64,000 bases of DNA from Flavobacterium psychrolimnae (GCF_003312425.1 NZ_QNUX01000001.1:124001-188000), one strand, 5' to 3'. Counted from the first letter of the stretch, positions 7,703-16,540 are shown. Translations and numbers: made by a program. The notes: a model not told the origin generated them from the letters alone.

Positions 7703-8590
7703 ATGAAATCATACAAAATATTAGACTTAATAGGAAATACACCTTTAGTTGAATCTACTCATTTGATACAAAATAAAAACGTAAAACTTTTACTAAAGCT
7801 GGAAGGAAATAATCCCGGAGGAAGCGTAAAAGATCGTGCAGCGTACAATATGATTAAATCCGCGCTGGACAGAGGTGACATCAAGAAAGGCGATAAACTT
7901 ATTGAGGCAACAAGTGGCAACACCGGAATTGCTCTGGCGATGATTGCCCAATTATTCAATATCGAAATCGAATTGATTTTACCGGAAGATTCCACTATAG
8001 AACGTACGCAAACCATGCGTGCTTATGGCGCAACCGTAATTTTGACACCCGCAGCAACCGGAATAATTGGTTCCAGAGATTATGCCGATAAAAAAGTAGC
8101 CGAGGGTGGTTATATTATGCTAAATCAGTTTGCAAACGACGACAACTGGAAAGCACACTACAATACCACTGGACCCGAAATATGGAATGATACTGAAGGA
8201 ACTGTAACCCATTTTGTCTCGGCAATGGGAACAACAGGGACAATTATTGGGACTTCCACCTACTTAAAAGAAATGAATCCTGCTATCCAAATTGTGGGTG
8301 CGCAACCCAGCGACGGCTCCCAAATTCCAGGAATCAGAAAATGGCCTCAAGAATATTTACCTAAAATTTTTGATGCCAAGAAAGTAGATACAATCATTGA
8401 AGTTTCCGAAGAAGAAGCACGAGCGATGACCAAACGTTTAGCACTTGAAGAAGGCGTTTTTGCGGGAATGAGCAGTGGTGGCTCAGTAGCTGCGGCAATA
8501 AAAATAGCTGAAAATTTAGAATCAGGAGTGATTGTCGCTATCATTTGCGACCGAGGCGATCGGTATTTGTCTTCGGATTTGTTTGATTAA
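7703..8590 (+). CDS. cysM: Cysteine synthase B (CysM-type)
   Basis: A 295-residue cytoplasmic PLP enzyme of the O-acetylserine sulfhydrylase family, which makes L-cysteine from O-acetylserine and sulfide or thiosulfate. It has IGNTPLVES at the N-terminus, the PLP lysine in PGGSVKDRAA (Lys43), the phosphate-binding EATSGNTGIALAMIA, the GTTGTIIGTSTYLKE glycine loop and the FAGMSSGGSVAAA motif. The shorter length and lack of the CysK C-terminal region favour the CysM type. It stands alone after a long leader with a poly-Cys mini-ORF, so expression probably responds to cysteine supply. Confidence 0.93.
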   Translation: MKSYKILDLIGNTPLVESTHLIQNKNVKLLLKLEGNNPGGSVKDRAAYNMIKSALDRGDIKKGDKLIEATSGNTGIALAMIAQLFNIEIELILPEDSTIERTQTMRAYGATVILTPAATGIIGSRDYADKKVAEGGYIMLNQFANDDNWKAHYNTTGPEIWNDTEGTVTHFVSAMGTTGTIIGTSTYLKEMNPAIQIVGAQPSDGSQIPGIRKWPQEYLPKIFDAKKVDTIIEVSEEEARAMTKRLALEEGVFAGMSSGGSVAAAIKIAENLESGVIVAIICDRGDRYLSSDLFD

Positions 8591-8714
8591 ATTACCATAC
8601 CTTTATAAAAATAGCCTTACGTTTCTGTATCTTTCGGATATAACATGGAGGGTTGTTTTGTTTTATTTCAGCATCTCATTTTTTCTGTTTTCAAAATTTA
8701 AAATCAGGTTCCAA

Positions 8715-9401
8715 ATGAAAAATATCAAATTAATTTACAGTATACTATTTTTATCAATCGTTATGGGAGGAAAAGTACAGGCGCAAGATTGGCCGAATTT
8801 AAATAAATATGAAAATGCGAATCTAAAACCGACAGCTCCCGGACAAAAAAGAATTGTATTTATGGGCGATTCCATTACTGAATTTTGGAGTGTAACAGAT
8901 TCTGAATATTTTGCTGGAAAACCATACGTTAATCGCGGTATCAGCGGCCAAACCACACCTCAGATGCTTATCCGTTTTAGAGCCGATGTTATTGCATTAA
9001 AACCAGTCGTTGTGGTTATTTTAGCAGGAATAAATGACATTGCCGGCAATACCGGTCCCGCAACATTAGATATGATTGCAAACAATATCTTTTCGATGGC
9101 TGAATTGGCAAAAGCAAACCACATTAAAGTGATTTTGTGTTCTGTATTACCAGCGTATGATTTCTCTTGGAAACCCAATCAAAATCCGGCTGAAAAAGTG
9201 GTCGATTTAAATAAAATGATAAAAAAATACGCTGACGCCAATGGCATTATTTATCTTGATTACTTTTCGTCTATGCAAGATGACCGTAACGGATTGAAAA
9301 CTGCATATTCCGGAGACGGCGTACATCCCAACAAATTAGGATATCAGATCATGGCTCCGCTTGCTGAAAAAGCAATCACGGAAGTTTTAGCAAAAAAATA
9401 A
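8715..9401 (+). CDS. Secreted SGNH/GDSL-family hydrolase
   Basis: A 228-residue secreted esterase or acetylhydrolase-type protein. Residues 1-24 form a Sec signal peptide ending VQAQ. Block I is FMGDSITEF (Ser53), the block II glycine is in NRGISGQTT, block III is LAGINDIAG (Asn107) and block V is GDGVHPN (Asp201, His204), so the Ser-Asp-His triad and oxyanion residues are all present. The frame is open to 8532, but that would overlap cysM and place hydrophobic out-of-family sequence before the signal peptide, so I start at ATG 8715. The substrate is unknown; carbohydrate acetyl esters are common for this group. Confidence 0.92.
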   Translation: MKNIKLIYSILFLSIVMGGKVQAQDWPNLNKYENANLKPTAPGQKRIVFMGDSITEFWSVTDSEYFAGKPYVNRGISGQTTPQMLIRFRADVIALKPVVVVILAGINDIAGNTGPATLDMIANNIFSMAELAKANHIKVILCSVLPAYDFSWKPNQNPAEKVVDLNKMIKKYADANGIIYLDYFSSMQDDRNGLKTAYSGDGVHPNKLGYQIMAPLAEKAITEVLAKK

Positions 9402-9418
9402 TCTATTATACAGAAACC

Positions 9419-9455
9419 AAAAGGCTCCATTTAAATTAAATCGAGCCTTTTTTAT
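9419..9455. terminator. Terminator after the SGNH hydrolase
   Basis: AAAAGGCTC (9419-9427) pairs with GAGCCTTTT (9443-9451), a 9-bp stem with a long AT-rich loop and a T run. It lies between convergent genes. Confidence 0.8.
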
Positions 9456-9470
9456 TTTGTAAATTGTTGT

Positions 9471-9881
9471 TTATACTAAAGTTGCTGTACTTGAAATTGC
9501 TGCATTCAACACTTTAGAAACCGGACAATTTTTCTCTGCTTTAGTAACCAATTGCTGAAAAGCATCCTCTGTTATTTCTTTCACTTTTGCTGCAACAGTT
9601 AAGTGTGACGTGATAATTGTTCCGTCAACGAAATCAATATCACATTTAGTTTCGATACTTTCAATTTCAAAACCTTCTTCGCTTATGTAAGCCGAAAGTT
9701 GCATTGTAAAGCAACCTGCGTGCGCTGCTGCGATCAATTCTTCCGGATTTGTTCCAACTCCTTCTTCAAAACGGGATTTGAACGAATATTGCGTATCTTT
9801 TAATGTGGTAGTTTGTGTGGTAAGTTTTCCGGCTCCTTCTTTCAGTGAACCATTCCAGACTGCGGTTGCATTTCTTTTCAT
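9471..9881 (-). CDS. OsmC/Ohr-family peroxiredoxin
   Basis: A 136-residue cytoplasmic thiol peroxidase of the OsmC type, reducing organic hydroperoxides. The peroxidatic Cys is in AAHAGCFTM (Cys57) and the resolving Cys in EKNCPVSKVL (Cys119). The N-terminal TAVWNGSLKEGAG and TNPEELIAAAHA match the OsmC subgroup more closely than Ohr. It is a single gene, convergent with the SGNH hydrolase and divergent from the CPBP protease. Confidence 0.93.
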   Translation of the reverse strand: MKRNATAVWNGSLKEGAGKLTTQTTTLKDTQYSFKSRFEEGVGTNPEELIAAAHAGCFTMQLSAYISEEGFEIESIETKCDIDFVDGTIITSHLTVAAKVKEITEDAFQQLVTKAEKNCPVSKVLNAAISSTATLV

Positions 9882-10160
9882 AATTTTCAGTTTTCTGTTT
9901 TCTCAAATTTAGTTCTTTTATCAAAAAATACTTTCAAACAATTGATAATTTAACTAAAATTTAAAGTTCGTTTTAATATTGAAACTCTCATCATCTCCTT
10001 CACTTGATACTTTAATAATTGTTCGAAAAAATTCTGATTCTAAGAATTCTAAGCTAAGTTTAAAATTAATAATTATGCTACTTTTCTTATTTAATTCATT
10101 ATGTTTGTAGCTAAAGAGTTTGGGGAAAAAAAGTAAAAAACCAAAACATCAAAATTAAAT

Positions 10161-11468
10161 ATGAGCAACAATACTATGCTGGACAACATAAAAGAAACCT
10201 ATACTGATTTAATCTCTTTTTTAAAAAACCCGAGCGACGAAGCGGGACCCGAATTATCAATAGCACTAAAATTTAAAAGTGTTATCTCTTTATTGATAAT
10301 TGAAATTCCTCTTATGGCAGTTTTGATACTTCTGATAAGTGGGTTGGAAACATTGGGATTTATTGATTCAGATAACCATAAAATTCTGGACATGATTAAG
10401 TCCTATCCAGTTGTATTGCTATTAGTATTAACCGTTGTAATTGGCCCTTTAATTGAAGAATTTATATTTAGGCTGTATTTGCGTTATAAAAATAATTATG
10501 CGCTGCATTTTTTAATTTCAATAGTTTCCCTCACGGGTGTTCGAAATGAACAAAAAGCAGAAACGTTTTTTATTTCTCTTTGGAAAAAAAGATACAAGTT
10601 CATATTCTATTTTTCTGCTGTAATTTTTGGATTAATCCACATAAGTAATTATGAATTTTCATATACAATTTTACTTTTAACACCAATCTTAGTAGCACCA
10701 CAAATAATATCAGGTCTGATTATTGGGTATTTGAGAGTTCGCAATGGATTTATTTCAGGATTACTGCTTCATTCACTTCACAATGCTTTTTTTATTGGTA
10801 TTCCTTTATTTTTCATGTTAAACGACACGGAAAAATTAAACGATGAAACCAGTTTATATTCCATAAAAATAGAAGAAACTAACGATATATCTATTCCAAG
10901 CTACCAAAAAAATTACCCGGATAGCCTTGTTTATAAAAATGTAAGTCTGAAAACTACCCTAACCTATTTATTGAATACAAATGAAATATTACTAAACACC
11001 AATGACACCGTAATGTTAGACAAAACGTTGCACTTAAACTTCAAAAACAAATCTAAAGACAGTTCTAAAACTAAAAGTATTGCCTTAAATCAATTGGCGA
11101 AAAGCTATGATTTTAAAATCAAAAAAAGCACAACCCCTACTGAAGTTTGGAATTTAGAAGTTACAAATCAAGCCTTATTATCAAAATATAAATCAAACAA
11201 TAACGCTTACGGAAACATAATTACTGTAAATCCAAAGGAAATCATCATTGAAAAATCAAAAATTAGTGCGCTCGTCTATGCTTTAATTCCAAAAAGTAAT
11301 AAAATGATTTTGGATAAAACAGGTAGCGAAGACAATTACAATTTAACTCTAAAAATTAATGATTTTGAAAGTATAAAAAAGCAATTAAAAGAAAAATATG
11401 GACTTTCCTTAGTCAAACAAAAAATAAATTTAGAACATTTTACGGTTGAATTTCAAAAGCCAGAATAA
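10161..11468 (+). CDS. CPBP intramembrane protease with extra C-terminal domain
   Basis: A 435-residue protein. Residues 30-225 form a multi-helix CPBP (Abi/Rce1-type) intramembrane metalloprotease domain with GPLIEEFIFR (Glu99, Glu100, Arg104), FGLIHISN (His160) and LLHSLHNAF (His204, Asn208), so the catalytic residues are intact. From about 230 onward comes a soluble domain of alpha/beta character ending NLTLKINDFESIKKQLKEKYG then LSLVKQKINLEHFTVEF, similar in layout to DUF3738 (TIGR03435), a domain usually found separately in secreted proteins. The ATG at 10161 follows A-rich leader DNA. Its targets are unknown; CPBP proteins are linked to prenyl-type protein processing and bacteriocin immunity. 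Confidence 0.85.
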   Translation: MSNNTMLDNIKETYTDLISFLKNPSDEAGPELSIALKFKSVISLLIIEIPLMAVLILLISGLETLGFIDSDNHKILDMIKSYPVVLLLVLTVVIGPLIEEFIFRLYLRYKNNYALHFLISIVSLTGVRNEQKAETFFISLWKKRYKFIFYFSAVIFGLIHISNYEFSYTILLLTPILVAPQIISGLIIGYLRVRNGFISGLLLHSLHNAFFIGIPLFFMLNDTEKLNDETSLYSIKIEETNDISIPSYQKNYPDSLVYKNVSLKTTLTYLLNTNEILLNTNDTVMLDKTLHLNFKNKSKDSSKTKSIALNQLAKSYDFKIKKSTTPTEVWNLEVTNQALLSKYKSNNNAYGNIITVNPKEIIIEKSKISALVYALIPKSNKMILDKTGSEDNYNLTLKINDFESIKKQLKEKYGLSLVKQKINLEHFTVEFQKPE

Positions 11469-11540
11469 TCGAGAACCTATAACAAACGCGAGATTAGCAA
11501 TTTTCTAACTTTTTAAATATTCGTAAATAATTAAAAATGA

Positions 11541-11594
11541 AAAAACCGGCATAAAATAAACCTTATCGAAGGTCAATTTATGCCGGTTTTTTTA
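11541..11594 (+). terminator. Terminator after the CPBP gene
   Basis: AAAAACCGGCATAAA (11541-11555) pairs with the matching arm at 11577-11592. A small inner stem (ACCTT/AAGGT) is present, and a T run follows. Confidence 0.85.
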
Positions 11595-11625
11595 GTTACC
11601 CATCGTAAAAGAGCTTCAGTTGTAA

Positions 11626-11853
11626 TTAGTTACTACTTTTACCTCTTACAAGAGCTACTATAATTATAATAAAAACTGCAGCGCCTACAACCAAAATCCA
11701 TGGCTCTGCGTACCAGTCACTTCCTCCTTTATCTACATTCAAATTCACATCCACTGTTTTATCTTGTGCCCAAATAAGACTTTGAGAAAATAAAAGTGTA
11801 ATTAATAATAAAGACTTTTTGAAAGTTGTGCTAATGTTTTGTAATTGCTTCAT
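11626..11853 (-). CDS. Small secreted or membrane protein with one C-terminal helix
   Basis: Seventy-five residues: a signal peptide (KKSLLLITLLFSQSLIWAQ), a short polar stretch with VDVNLNVDKGGSDWY, and one C-terminal transmembrane helix (WILVVGAAVFIIIIVALV) ending in RGKSS. After cleavage the topology would be a short outer segment anchored in the inner membrane. It appears to be a flavobacterial protein of unknown function. It stands alone with a long AT-rich upstream region holding an inverted repeat. Confidence 0.8.
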   Translation of the reverse strand: MKQLQNISTTFKKSLLLITLLFSQSLIWAQDKTVDVNLNVDKGGSDWYAEPWILVVGAAVFIIIIVALVRGKSSN

Positions 11854-11891
11854 GTTGAATAGTTTTAAATTTATAATAAAATTATGTTAAT

Positions 11892-11934
11892 CATTTCGTT
11901 ATGTCAAATATATTAATGATATCAAAACGAAATG
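11892..11934. repeat. Spaced inverted repeat upstream of the small membrane gene
   Basis: CATTTCGTT (11892-11900) and AACGAAATG (11926-11934) are exact 9-base inverted repeats, 25 bases apart, about 40-80 bases before the start of the divergent minus-strand gene. The spacer contains a TGATATCA palindrome. It could be an operator. The region 11854-12154 holds no gene. Confidence 0.35.
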
Positions 11935-12142
11935 TTATTCAATTAAACAAAAAAATTGCATAATTCACATTTTTAAAATTTCATATATAAAAGCATTTTA
12001 GATGAGTTGGTCTTTACATTTATTAACTAAAGAACGGTAGTTCAACAACGCAGTTGCAGCGAAAAGCAAAAATAGTATCAAATAAAAACACCTAAAAATG
12101 AAAATATTTCACAATTTGAATTTATAAAACCATTCAAACACT

Positions 12143-12150
12143 TATTTTTG
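12143..12150 (+). promoter_or_regulatory. -7 box for rlmD
   Basis: TATTTTTG matches TAnnTTTG, with TTG at 12116-12118 slightly too far upstream (24 bases). It ends four bases before the rlmD ATG at 12155, which implies a leaderless or nearly leaderless mRNA. Confidence 0.4.
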
Positions 12151-12154
12151 CGCT

Positions 12155-13567
12155 ATGGCTAAGAAAAATACAGACAAAGTTGTCTTTCATCAAATAAAAG
12201 TCCTTGATGCTGGTGCAAAAGGCGTTTCGGTAGCAAAGGCTCCCGATGGAAAAGTAGTTTTTATCCCGAATGTGGTTCCGGGTGATGTGGTTGATGTGCA
12301 AACTTTCAAGAAGCGCAAAGCCTATTACGAGGGAAAAGCAGTTCATTTTCATGAATATTCAGAGCATCGTGTAGAACCTATTTGCGAGCATTTTGGTGTT
12401 TGCGGCGGTTGTAAATGGCAGAATATGAAATACAGCCAACAGTTGTATTACAAGCAAAATGAAGTAAAAAATCATTTGCAACGCATTGGAAAAATAGAAC
12501 TTCCGGAATTTGAACCAATATTAGGTTCAGAGAAACAGTTTTTTTACAGAAACAAAATGGAATTTTCGTTTTCGAACAGCCGTTGGTTGACCGAAAAAGA
12601 AATCGACAGCACCGAAGATTTAGGAAACAGAAATGCACTTGGTTTTCACATTCCGAAAATGTGGGACAAAATCCTGGACATCAATAAATGTCATTTGCAG
12701 GAAGATCCATCGAATGCTATCAGAAACGAAGTTAGAGATTTTGCTAATGCAAATGGACTGACTTTCTTTAATCCAAGAGCGCATGAAGGTTTATTGAGAA
12801 CTTTGATGTTGCGCACGGCTTCGACGGGTGAAATCATGGTTTTGATTCAGTTTTTTGAAAATGACAAAGCCAACAGAGAATTAATCCTAAATCATCTTTA
12901 CGAGAAATTCCCGCAAATTACTTCGTTGCAATATGTAGTGAATAATAAAGCGAACGATACTTTATACGATACTGATATTAAATTATACAAAGGAAGAGAT
13001 TACATTTTGGAAGAAATGGAAGGTTTAAAATTTAGCATTAATGCAAAATCTTTTTACCAAACCAATTCGGATCAAGCGTATGAATTGTATAAAATAACGC
13101 GTGATTTTGCTGGATTGACTGGAAATGAAATCGTTTATGATTTATATACTGGAACGGGTACAATTGCTCAGTTTGTTTCGAAAAAAGCAAAAAAAGTAAT
13201 TGGTGTAGAAAGTGTTCCTGATGCGATTAAAGACGCCAAAGCTAATGCGGTACGTAATGAAATTACCAATTGTGAGTTCTTTGTAGGAGATATGAAAGTG
13301 GTGTTCAATGATGATTTCATCACTCAACACGGCCATCCTGATGTAATTATCACGGATCCGCCAAGAGACGGAATGCACAAAGATGTAATCGAACAAATTA
13401 TGAAAATTGCTCCTGAAAAAGTGGTTTATGTAAGTTGTAATTCGGCTACACAGGCGCGTGATTTGGCTTTAATGGATGAAAAATACAAAGTAACCCGTGT
13501 GCGCCCCGTGGATATGTTTCCGCAAACGCATCACGTGGAAAATGTTGTACTTTTGGAAAGAAGATAA
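12155..13567 (+). CDS. rlmD: 23S rRNA (uracil-5)-methyltransferase RlmD
   Basis: A 470-residue RumA/RlmD-type enzyme that methylates C5 of a conserved uridine (U1939) of 23S rRNA using SAM. It has an N-terminal TRAM domain (GAKGVSVAKAPDGKVVFIPN), an Fe-S cluster motif CEHFGVCGGC (Cys77, 83, 86), a SAM site VYDLYTGTGTIAQFV, the GVESVPDAIKDA loop, DPPRDG, and the catalytic Cys in VYVSCNSATQARD (Cys428). DUF6452 and DUF6048 genes follow in the same direction, a gene order I associate with Flavobacteriaceae. Assignment to RlmD rather than another uracil methyltransferase rests on the Fe-S motif and length. Confidence 0.93.
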   Translation: MAKKNTDKVVFHQIKVLDAGAKGVSVAKAPDGKVVFIPNVVPGDVVDVQTFKKRKAYYEGKAVHFHEYSEHRVEPICEHFGVCGGCKWQNMKYSQQLYYKQNEVKNHLQRIGKIELPEFEPILGSEKQFFYRNKMEFSFSNSRWLTEKEIDSTEDLGNRNALGFHIPKMWDKILDINKCHLQEDPSNAIRNEVRDFANANGLTFFNPRAHEGLLRTLMLRTASTGEIMVLIQFFENDKANRELILNHLYEKFPQITSLQYVVNNKANDTLYDTDIKLYKGRDYILEEMEGLKFSINAKSFYQTNSDQAYELYKITRDFAGLTGNEIVYDLYTGTGTIAQFVSKKAKKVIGVESVPDAIKDAKANAVRNEITNCEFFVGDMKVVFNDDFITQHGHPDVIITDPPRDGMHKDVIEQIMKIAPEKVVYVSCNSATQARDLALMDEKYKVTRVRPVDMFPQTHHVENVVLLERR

Positions 13568-13591
13568 GCCCCCTAACCCCCAAAGGGGGAA
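13568..13591 (+). repeat. Short C-rich/G-rich intergenic motif
   Basis: Immediately after the rlmD stop are CCCCCTAACCCCC and then AAAGGGGG, able to form a small GC hairpin with a 3-base loop. It stands out sharply from the AT-rich surroundings. I know similar strings as a recurrent intergenic motif in flavobacterial genomes, but only this one appears here. Confidence 0.5.
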
Positions 13592-13604
13592 CAATAAATT
13601 GTAT

Positions 13605-14126
13605 ATGAAAAAAATAATTTTATTGGTATTTGCATTAGCACTATCCTTCTCCAGTTGTGAGAAAGACGACATTTGCGATGCAAATACTCCCACAACGCCA
13701 CGATTGGTGATTGGTTTTTATGATTTTTTGAATCCTTCCGTTTTAAAAAACGTATCTAATCTGAAAGTTGTTGGCGAAGGAATGACCGATGGAATCCTTT
13801 TTAACGGCAGCCAAACGACCAGTGGAAATACTATTTCTATTCCGTTAAAAACTGTTGGAACAAGTACGACCTATAGTTTCACATTAAATTCAGGAAATGC
13901 TAATCCTGCGTTGATTGATGAAGACATCATAAAACTTGATTATACCACACAGGAGCTTTTTGTTTCCAGAGCCTGTGGCTATAAATCAATTTTTACATTA
14001 GATCCAACAAATCCATATACACATACTGATGCGACAGCTGCAAATCAAAAATGGATAAAATTTATATCGGTTGAAAAAAGTAACATCGAAAACGAAAATG
14101 AAACACACATTAAGATCTTTTTTTAG
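13605..14126 (+). CDS. DUF6452-like lipoprotein
   Basis: A 173-residue lipoprotein with a signal ending SFSSC at about residue 18 and an EKDD sequence after the Cys, similar to surface lipoprotein export signals of Bacteroidota. The rest is beta-rich (TPRLVIGFYDFLNPSVLKNV, LFVSRACGYKSIFTL) without recognisable catalytic residues. The start at 13605 is the ATG that opens the signal peptide; the longer frame runs back into rlmD. It probably forms a pair with the DUF6048 gene, which overlaps it by 29 bases. The function is unknown. Confidence 0.82.
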   Translation: MKKIILLVFALALSFSSCEKDDICDANTPTTPRLVIGFYDFLNPSVLKNVSNLKVVGEGMTDGILFNGSQTTSGNTISIPLKTVGTSTTYSFTLNSGNANPALIDEDIIKLDYTTQELFVSRACGYKSIFTLDPTNPYTHTDATAANQKWIKFISVEKSNIENENETHIKIFF

Positions 14127-14931
14127 TATTTGTCTCGTATTGTCGTTGACTTTGATACAGGCTCAAGAGACAACACCTGTCAAAAGTGATCCAAAAACTG
14201 CCAAAACAGAACAGATTATTCCTAAAGCGCCATTGCCTTTAGTCAAAATTAGTCCTGAAATTATAAAGAACGATTCGATTCCTGTAAAGACCGATCGTTA
14301 TGGTGTACGTGTGGGTGTTGATTTATATAAACTGACACGCGCTCTTTATGACAAAGATTACAAGGGAATTGAGTTGGTGGGAGATTATCGATTGACTAAA
14401 AAATATTTTTTGGCTGCCGAACTTGGCAATGAAAATAAAACGACAGATGATGACCGTGTAAATTTCACCACTAAAGGCTCCTATATAAAAGCGGGTTTTG
14501 ATTATAATGCCTATGAAAACTGGCTGGATATGGAAAACATTATTTCTATAGGAATGCGTTACGGTTTCAGTACTTTTAATCAGCAGTTAAACAGTTATAG
14601 AATTTATAATGCGAATCCATATTTCGGAGAAGTTCCTGTAATTCCTTCTGGCAAAAAGTTTGATGGTTTATCCGCGAGCTGGATTGAAGTAGTGGCTGGA
14701 GTAAAAGCTAAAGTATTTGACAATGTATTTATGGGTTTCAGTCTTCGATTGAACCGATTGGTAACTAACAAAGAACCGGAAAATTTCTCTAACTTATATA
14801 TTCCCGGATTCAACAGAACCTACGACGGTAGTTTTGGAGTCGGATTCAATTATACGGTAACTTATTTTGTTCCTATTTATAAGAAAAAAGTAAAGCCGTT
14901 TGCTATTCCGAAAAAAGTTGAGAAAAAGTAA
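14098..14931 (+). CDS. DUF6048-like outer-membrane protein
   Basis: A 277-residue exported protein with a signal peptide ending LIQAQ, a proline- and lysine-rich segment, then a beta-rich domain beginning RYGVRVGVDLYKLTRALYDKDY with alternating aromatic strands (FLAAELGNE, YIKAGFDYNAYENWLD, NIISIGMRYGFSTF) and a C-terminal F-type end before a basic tail. This is the profile of a small outer-membrane barrel. The start at 14098 lies inside the end of the upstream lipoprotein gene but opens exactly at the signal peptide. Partnership with the lipoprotein is inferred from overlap. Confidence 0.85.
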   Translation: MKHTLRSFFSICLVLSLTLIQAQETTPVKSDPKTAKTEQIIPKAPLPLVKISPEIIKNDSIPVKTDRYGVRVGVDLYKLTRALYDKDYKGIELVGDYRLTKKYFLAAELGNENKTTDDDRVNFTTKGSYIKAGFDYNAYENWLDMENIISIGMRYGFSTFNQQLNSYRIYNANPYFGEVPVIPSGKKFDGLSASWIEVVAGVKAKVFDNVFMGFSLRLNRLVTNKEPENFSNLYIPGFNRTYDGSFGVGFNYTVTYFVPIYKKKVKPFAIPKKVEKK

Positions 14932-14950
14932 TTTCGAATTAGTAATAAAA

Positions 14951-14998
14951 AAATATCGCAAGGAAAACAACAGTTCTCTTTGCGATATTTTTTTTATT
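14951..14998. terminator. Terminator after the DUF6048 gene
   Basis: AAATATCGCAA and TTGCGATATTT form an 11-bp stem followed by a T run. An A run on the left serves the convergent minus-strand gene. Confidence 0.85.
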
Positions 14999-15012
14999 AT
15001 AGTAAAGTAAAA

Positions 15013-15249
15013 TTACCCTATTTCCTTAATTCCTTTCATGAAAATCCATTTCATGAATAATTTCTCCCCGTCTTTGGTTTTTATCGCATGAAATTTTGGC
15101 GACAAAAGCGTTCCAATGACAAATGCAGTTAACGGAATCCAAAATCCGGTTAAATTAGTGTAATGTTCCACTAAATACCTAGCAGAAATAAATAATATTG
15201 CAAAACATCCCAGTTGGTATAGGAATGCTCGTATTTGTAATTTGGTCAT
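15013..15249 (-). CDS. Small two-helix membrane protein
   Basis: Seventy-eight residues with two hydrophobic stretches (FLYQLGCFAILFISARYLV and FWIPLTAFVIGTLLSPKF) and a polar tail (KTKDGEKLFMKWIFMKGIKEIG). Normal codon use and a terminator just beyond its stop support a real gene. No family function is recognised. Confidence 0.75.
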   Translation of the reverse strand: MTKLQIRAFLYQLGCFAILFISARYLVEHYTNLTGFWIPLTAFVIGTLLSPKFHAIKTKDGEKLFMKWIFMKGIKEIG

Positions 15250-15306
15250 TTTTTTTAAATCTTAAAGTTTTAAAGTCAAAGGTCGAACGTAAAAAATTGA
15301 ATATTG

Positions 15307-16482
15307 CTATTCAGCACTATCAGTTGTTACTTGAAACTTCGTTCTCTTACTTCCTTCGTACATTTCGTATTTTACCAAACGAGCTTCTAAACCAGCATTA
15401 AAAAGTTTGATTTTTCTAGAAGGTTTTAATCCTACATATTTCAATGCTTCTAAGTTCGCTGTAATCATCCAAGCATTCGTCCCTGGGTAATTTTTCTTTA
15501 AGGTATCACCAATATTTTTGTAAAATTCTTCCATGTGAATGTCCAAACGCTCATCATACGGCGGGTTGAATACAATATGTAATTTCCCTTCTGAAGTTTT
15601 TTCAGTATCAAAAAAGTTCTGCTCTTCAATCGAAATATACTCGTCAAGATTGGCATTTTTGATATTGTCTTTGGCTTTTTGAACCGCACTTGGTGCTTTA
15701 TCATAGCCTTTTATAGTGTAATGAAACTCACGAACACGTTTCAATAAACTGTCTGAGATATTATCAAACAAATCATTGTCCCAATCGTTCCATTTTTCAA
15801 AAGCAAATTCTTTACGATTGATATTTGCCGGAATGTTACAGGCAATCATGGCTGCTTCGGCTAAGAATGTTCCCGAACCACACATTGGATCCAAGAAATC
15901 CGTTTGACCGTCCCAACCGGAAAGCAATAAAATTCCTGCTGCCAAAACCTCGTTTATAGGAGCAATATTGGTAGCGGTCCTGTATCCACGTTGGTTCAAT
16001 GCATTTCCTGAAGTATCTAGTGCCACTGAAACTTGGTCTTTATCGATATGAATGTTGATTCTTAAATCAGGATGAATTTTATCAATGCTTGGTCGTTGAC
16101 CGGTTCTTTCTCTAAACTGATCGACAATCGCATCTTTACATTTTTGAGAAACGAATTCCGAGTGATTAAAATATTCCGAATGTACTGTGGTATCAATCAC
16201 AAATGTCTGATTGGCATTCAATAATTTAGACCAGTTCATGCTCGAAATTCCTTTGTATAAAGCCTGTTCGTTATTGGCCTTGAAAAAATAAATAGGCTTT
16301 AGGATTTTCAAAGCGGTACGTAAAGACAAATTTGCTTTGTACATAAAGCCTTTATCTCCTTTAAAACTTACCATTCTTACTCCTTGCTCCACATCTTGCG
16401 CGCCAAGGTTTTGCAACTCTTTTGCTAATATTTCTTCAAAACCAAAAAAGGTTTTGGCAACCATTTTATAATTATTTTCCAT
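15307..16482 (-). CDS. THUMP-domain class I RNA methyltransferase (RlmL N-half type)
   Basis: A 391-residue SAM-dependent RNA methyltransferase. The N-terminus (MVAKTFFGFEEILAKELQNLG) and residues 50-160 form the ferredoxin-like plus THUMP RNA-binding part. SAM binding is at FLDPMCGSGTFLAEAA near residue 200, and the catalytic FNPPYDERL motif is near 307, the N-PP-Y type for N2-guanine methylation. It corresponds to the N-terminal half of E. coli RlmL (G2445 of 23S rRNA), with no RlmK-like second half, as is usual outside gammaproteobacteria. Exact target assignment is by homology. Confidence 0.9.
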   Translation of the reverse strand: MENNYKMVAKTFFGFEEILAKELQNLGAQDVEQGVRMVSFKGDKGFMYKANLSLRTALKILKPIYFFKANNEQALYKGISSMNWSKLLNANQTFVIDTTVHSEYFNHSEFVSQKCKDAIVDQFRERTGQRPSIDKIHPDLRINIHIDKDQVSVALDTSGNALNQRGYRTATNIAPINEVLAAGILLLSGWDGQTDFLDPMCGSGTFLAEAAMIACNIPANINRKEFAFEKWNDWDNDLFDNISDSLLKRVREFHYTIKGYDKAPSAVQKAKDNIKNANLDEYISIEEQNFFDTEKTSEGKLHIVFNPPYDERLDIHMEEFYKNIGDTLKKNYPGTNAWMITANLEALKYVGLKPSRKIKLFNAGLEARLVKYEMYEGSKRTKFQVTTDSAE

Positions 16483-16540
16483 TTGCCCCTTTTGCCCACT
16501 AAAGCGGGAATTGTTATCGTTATATTCGGCAAAAATACAC

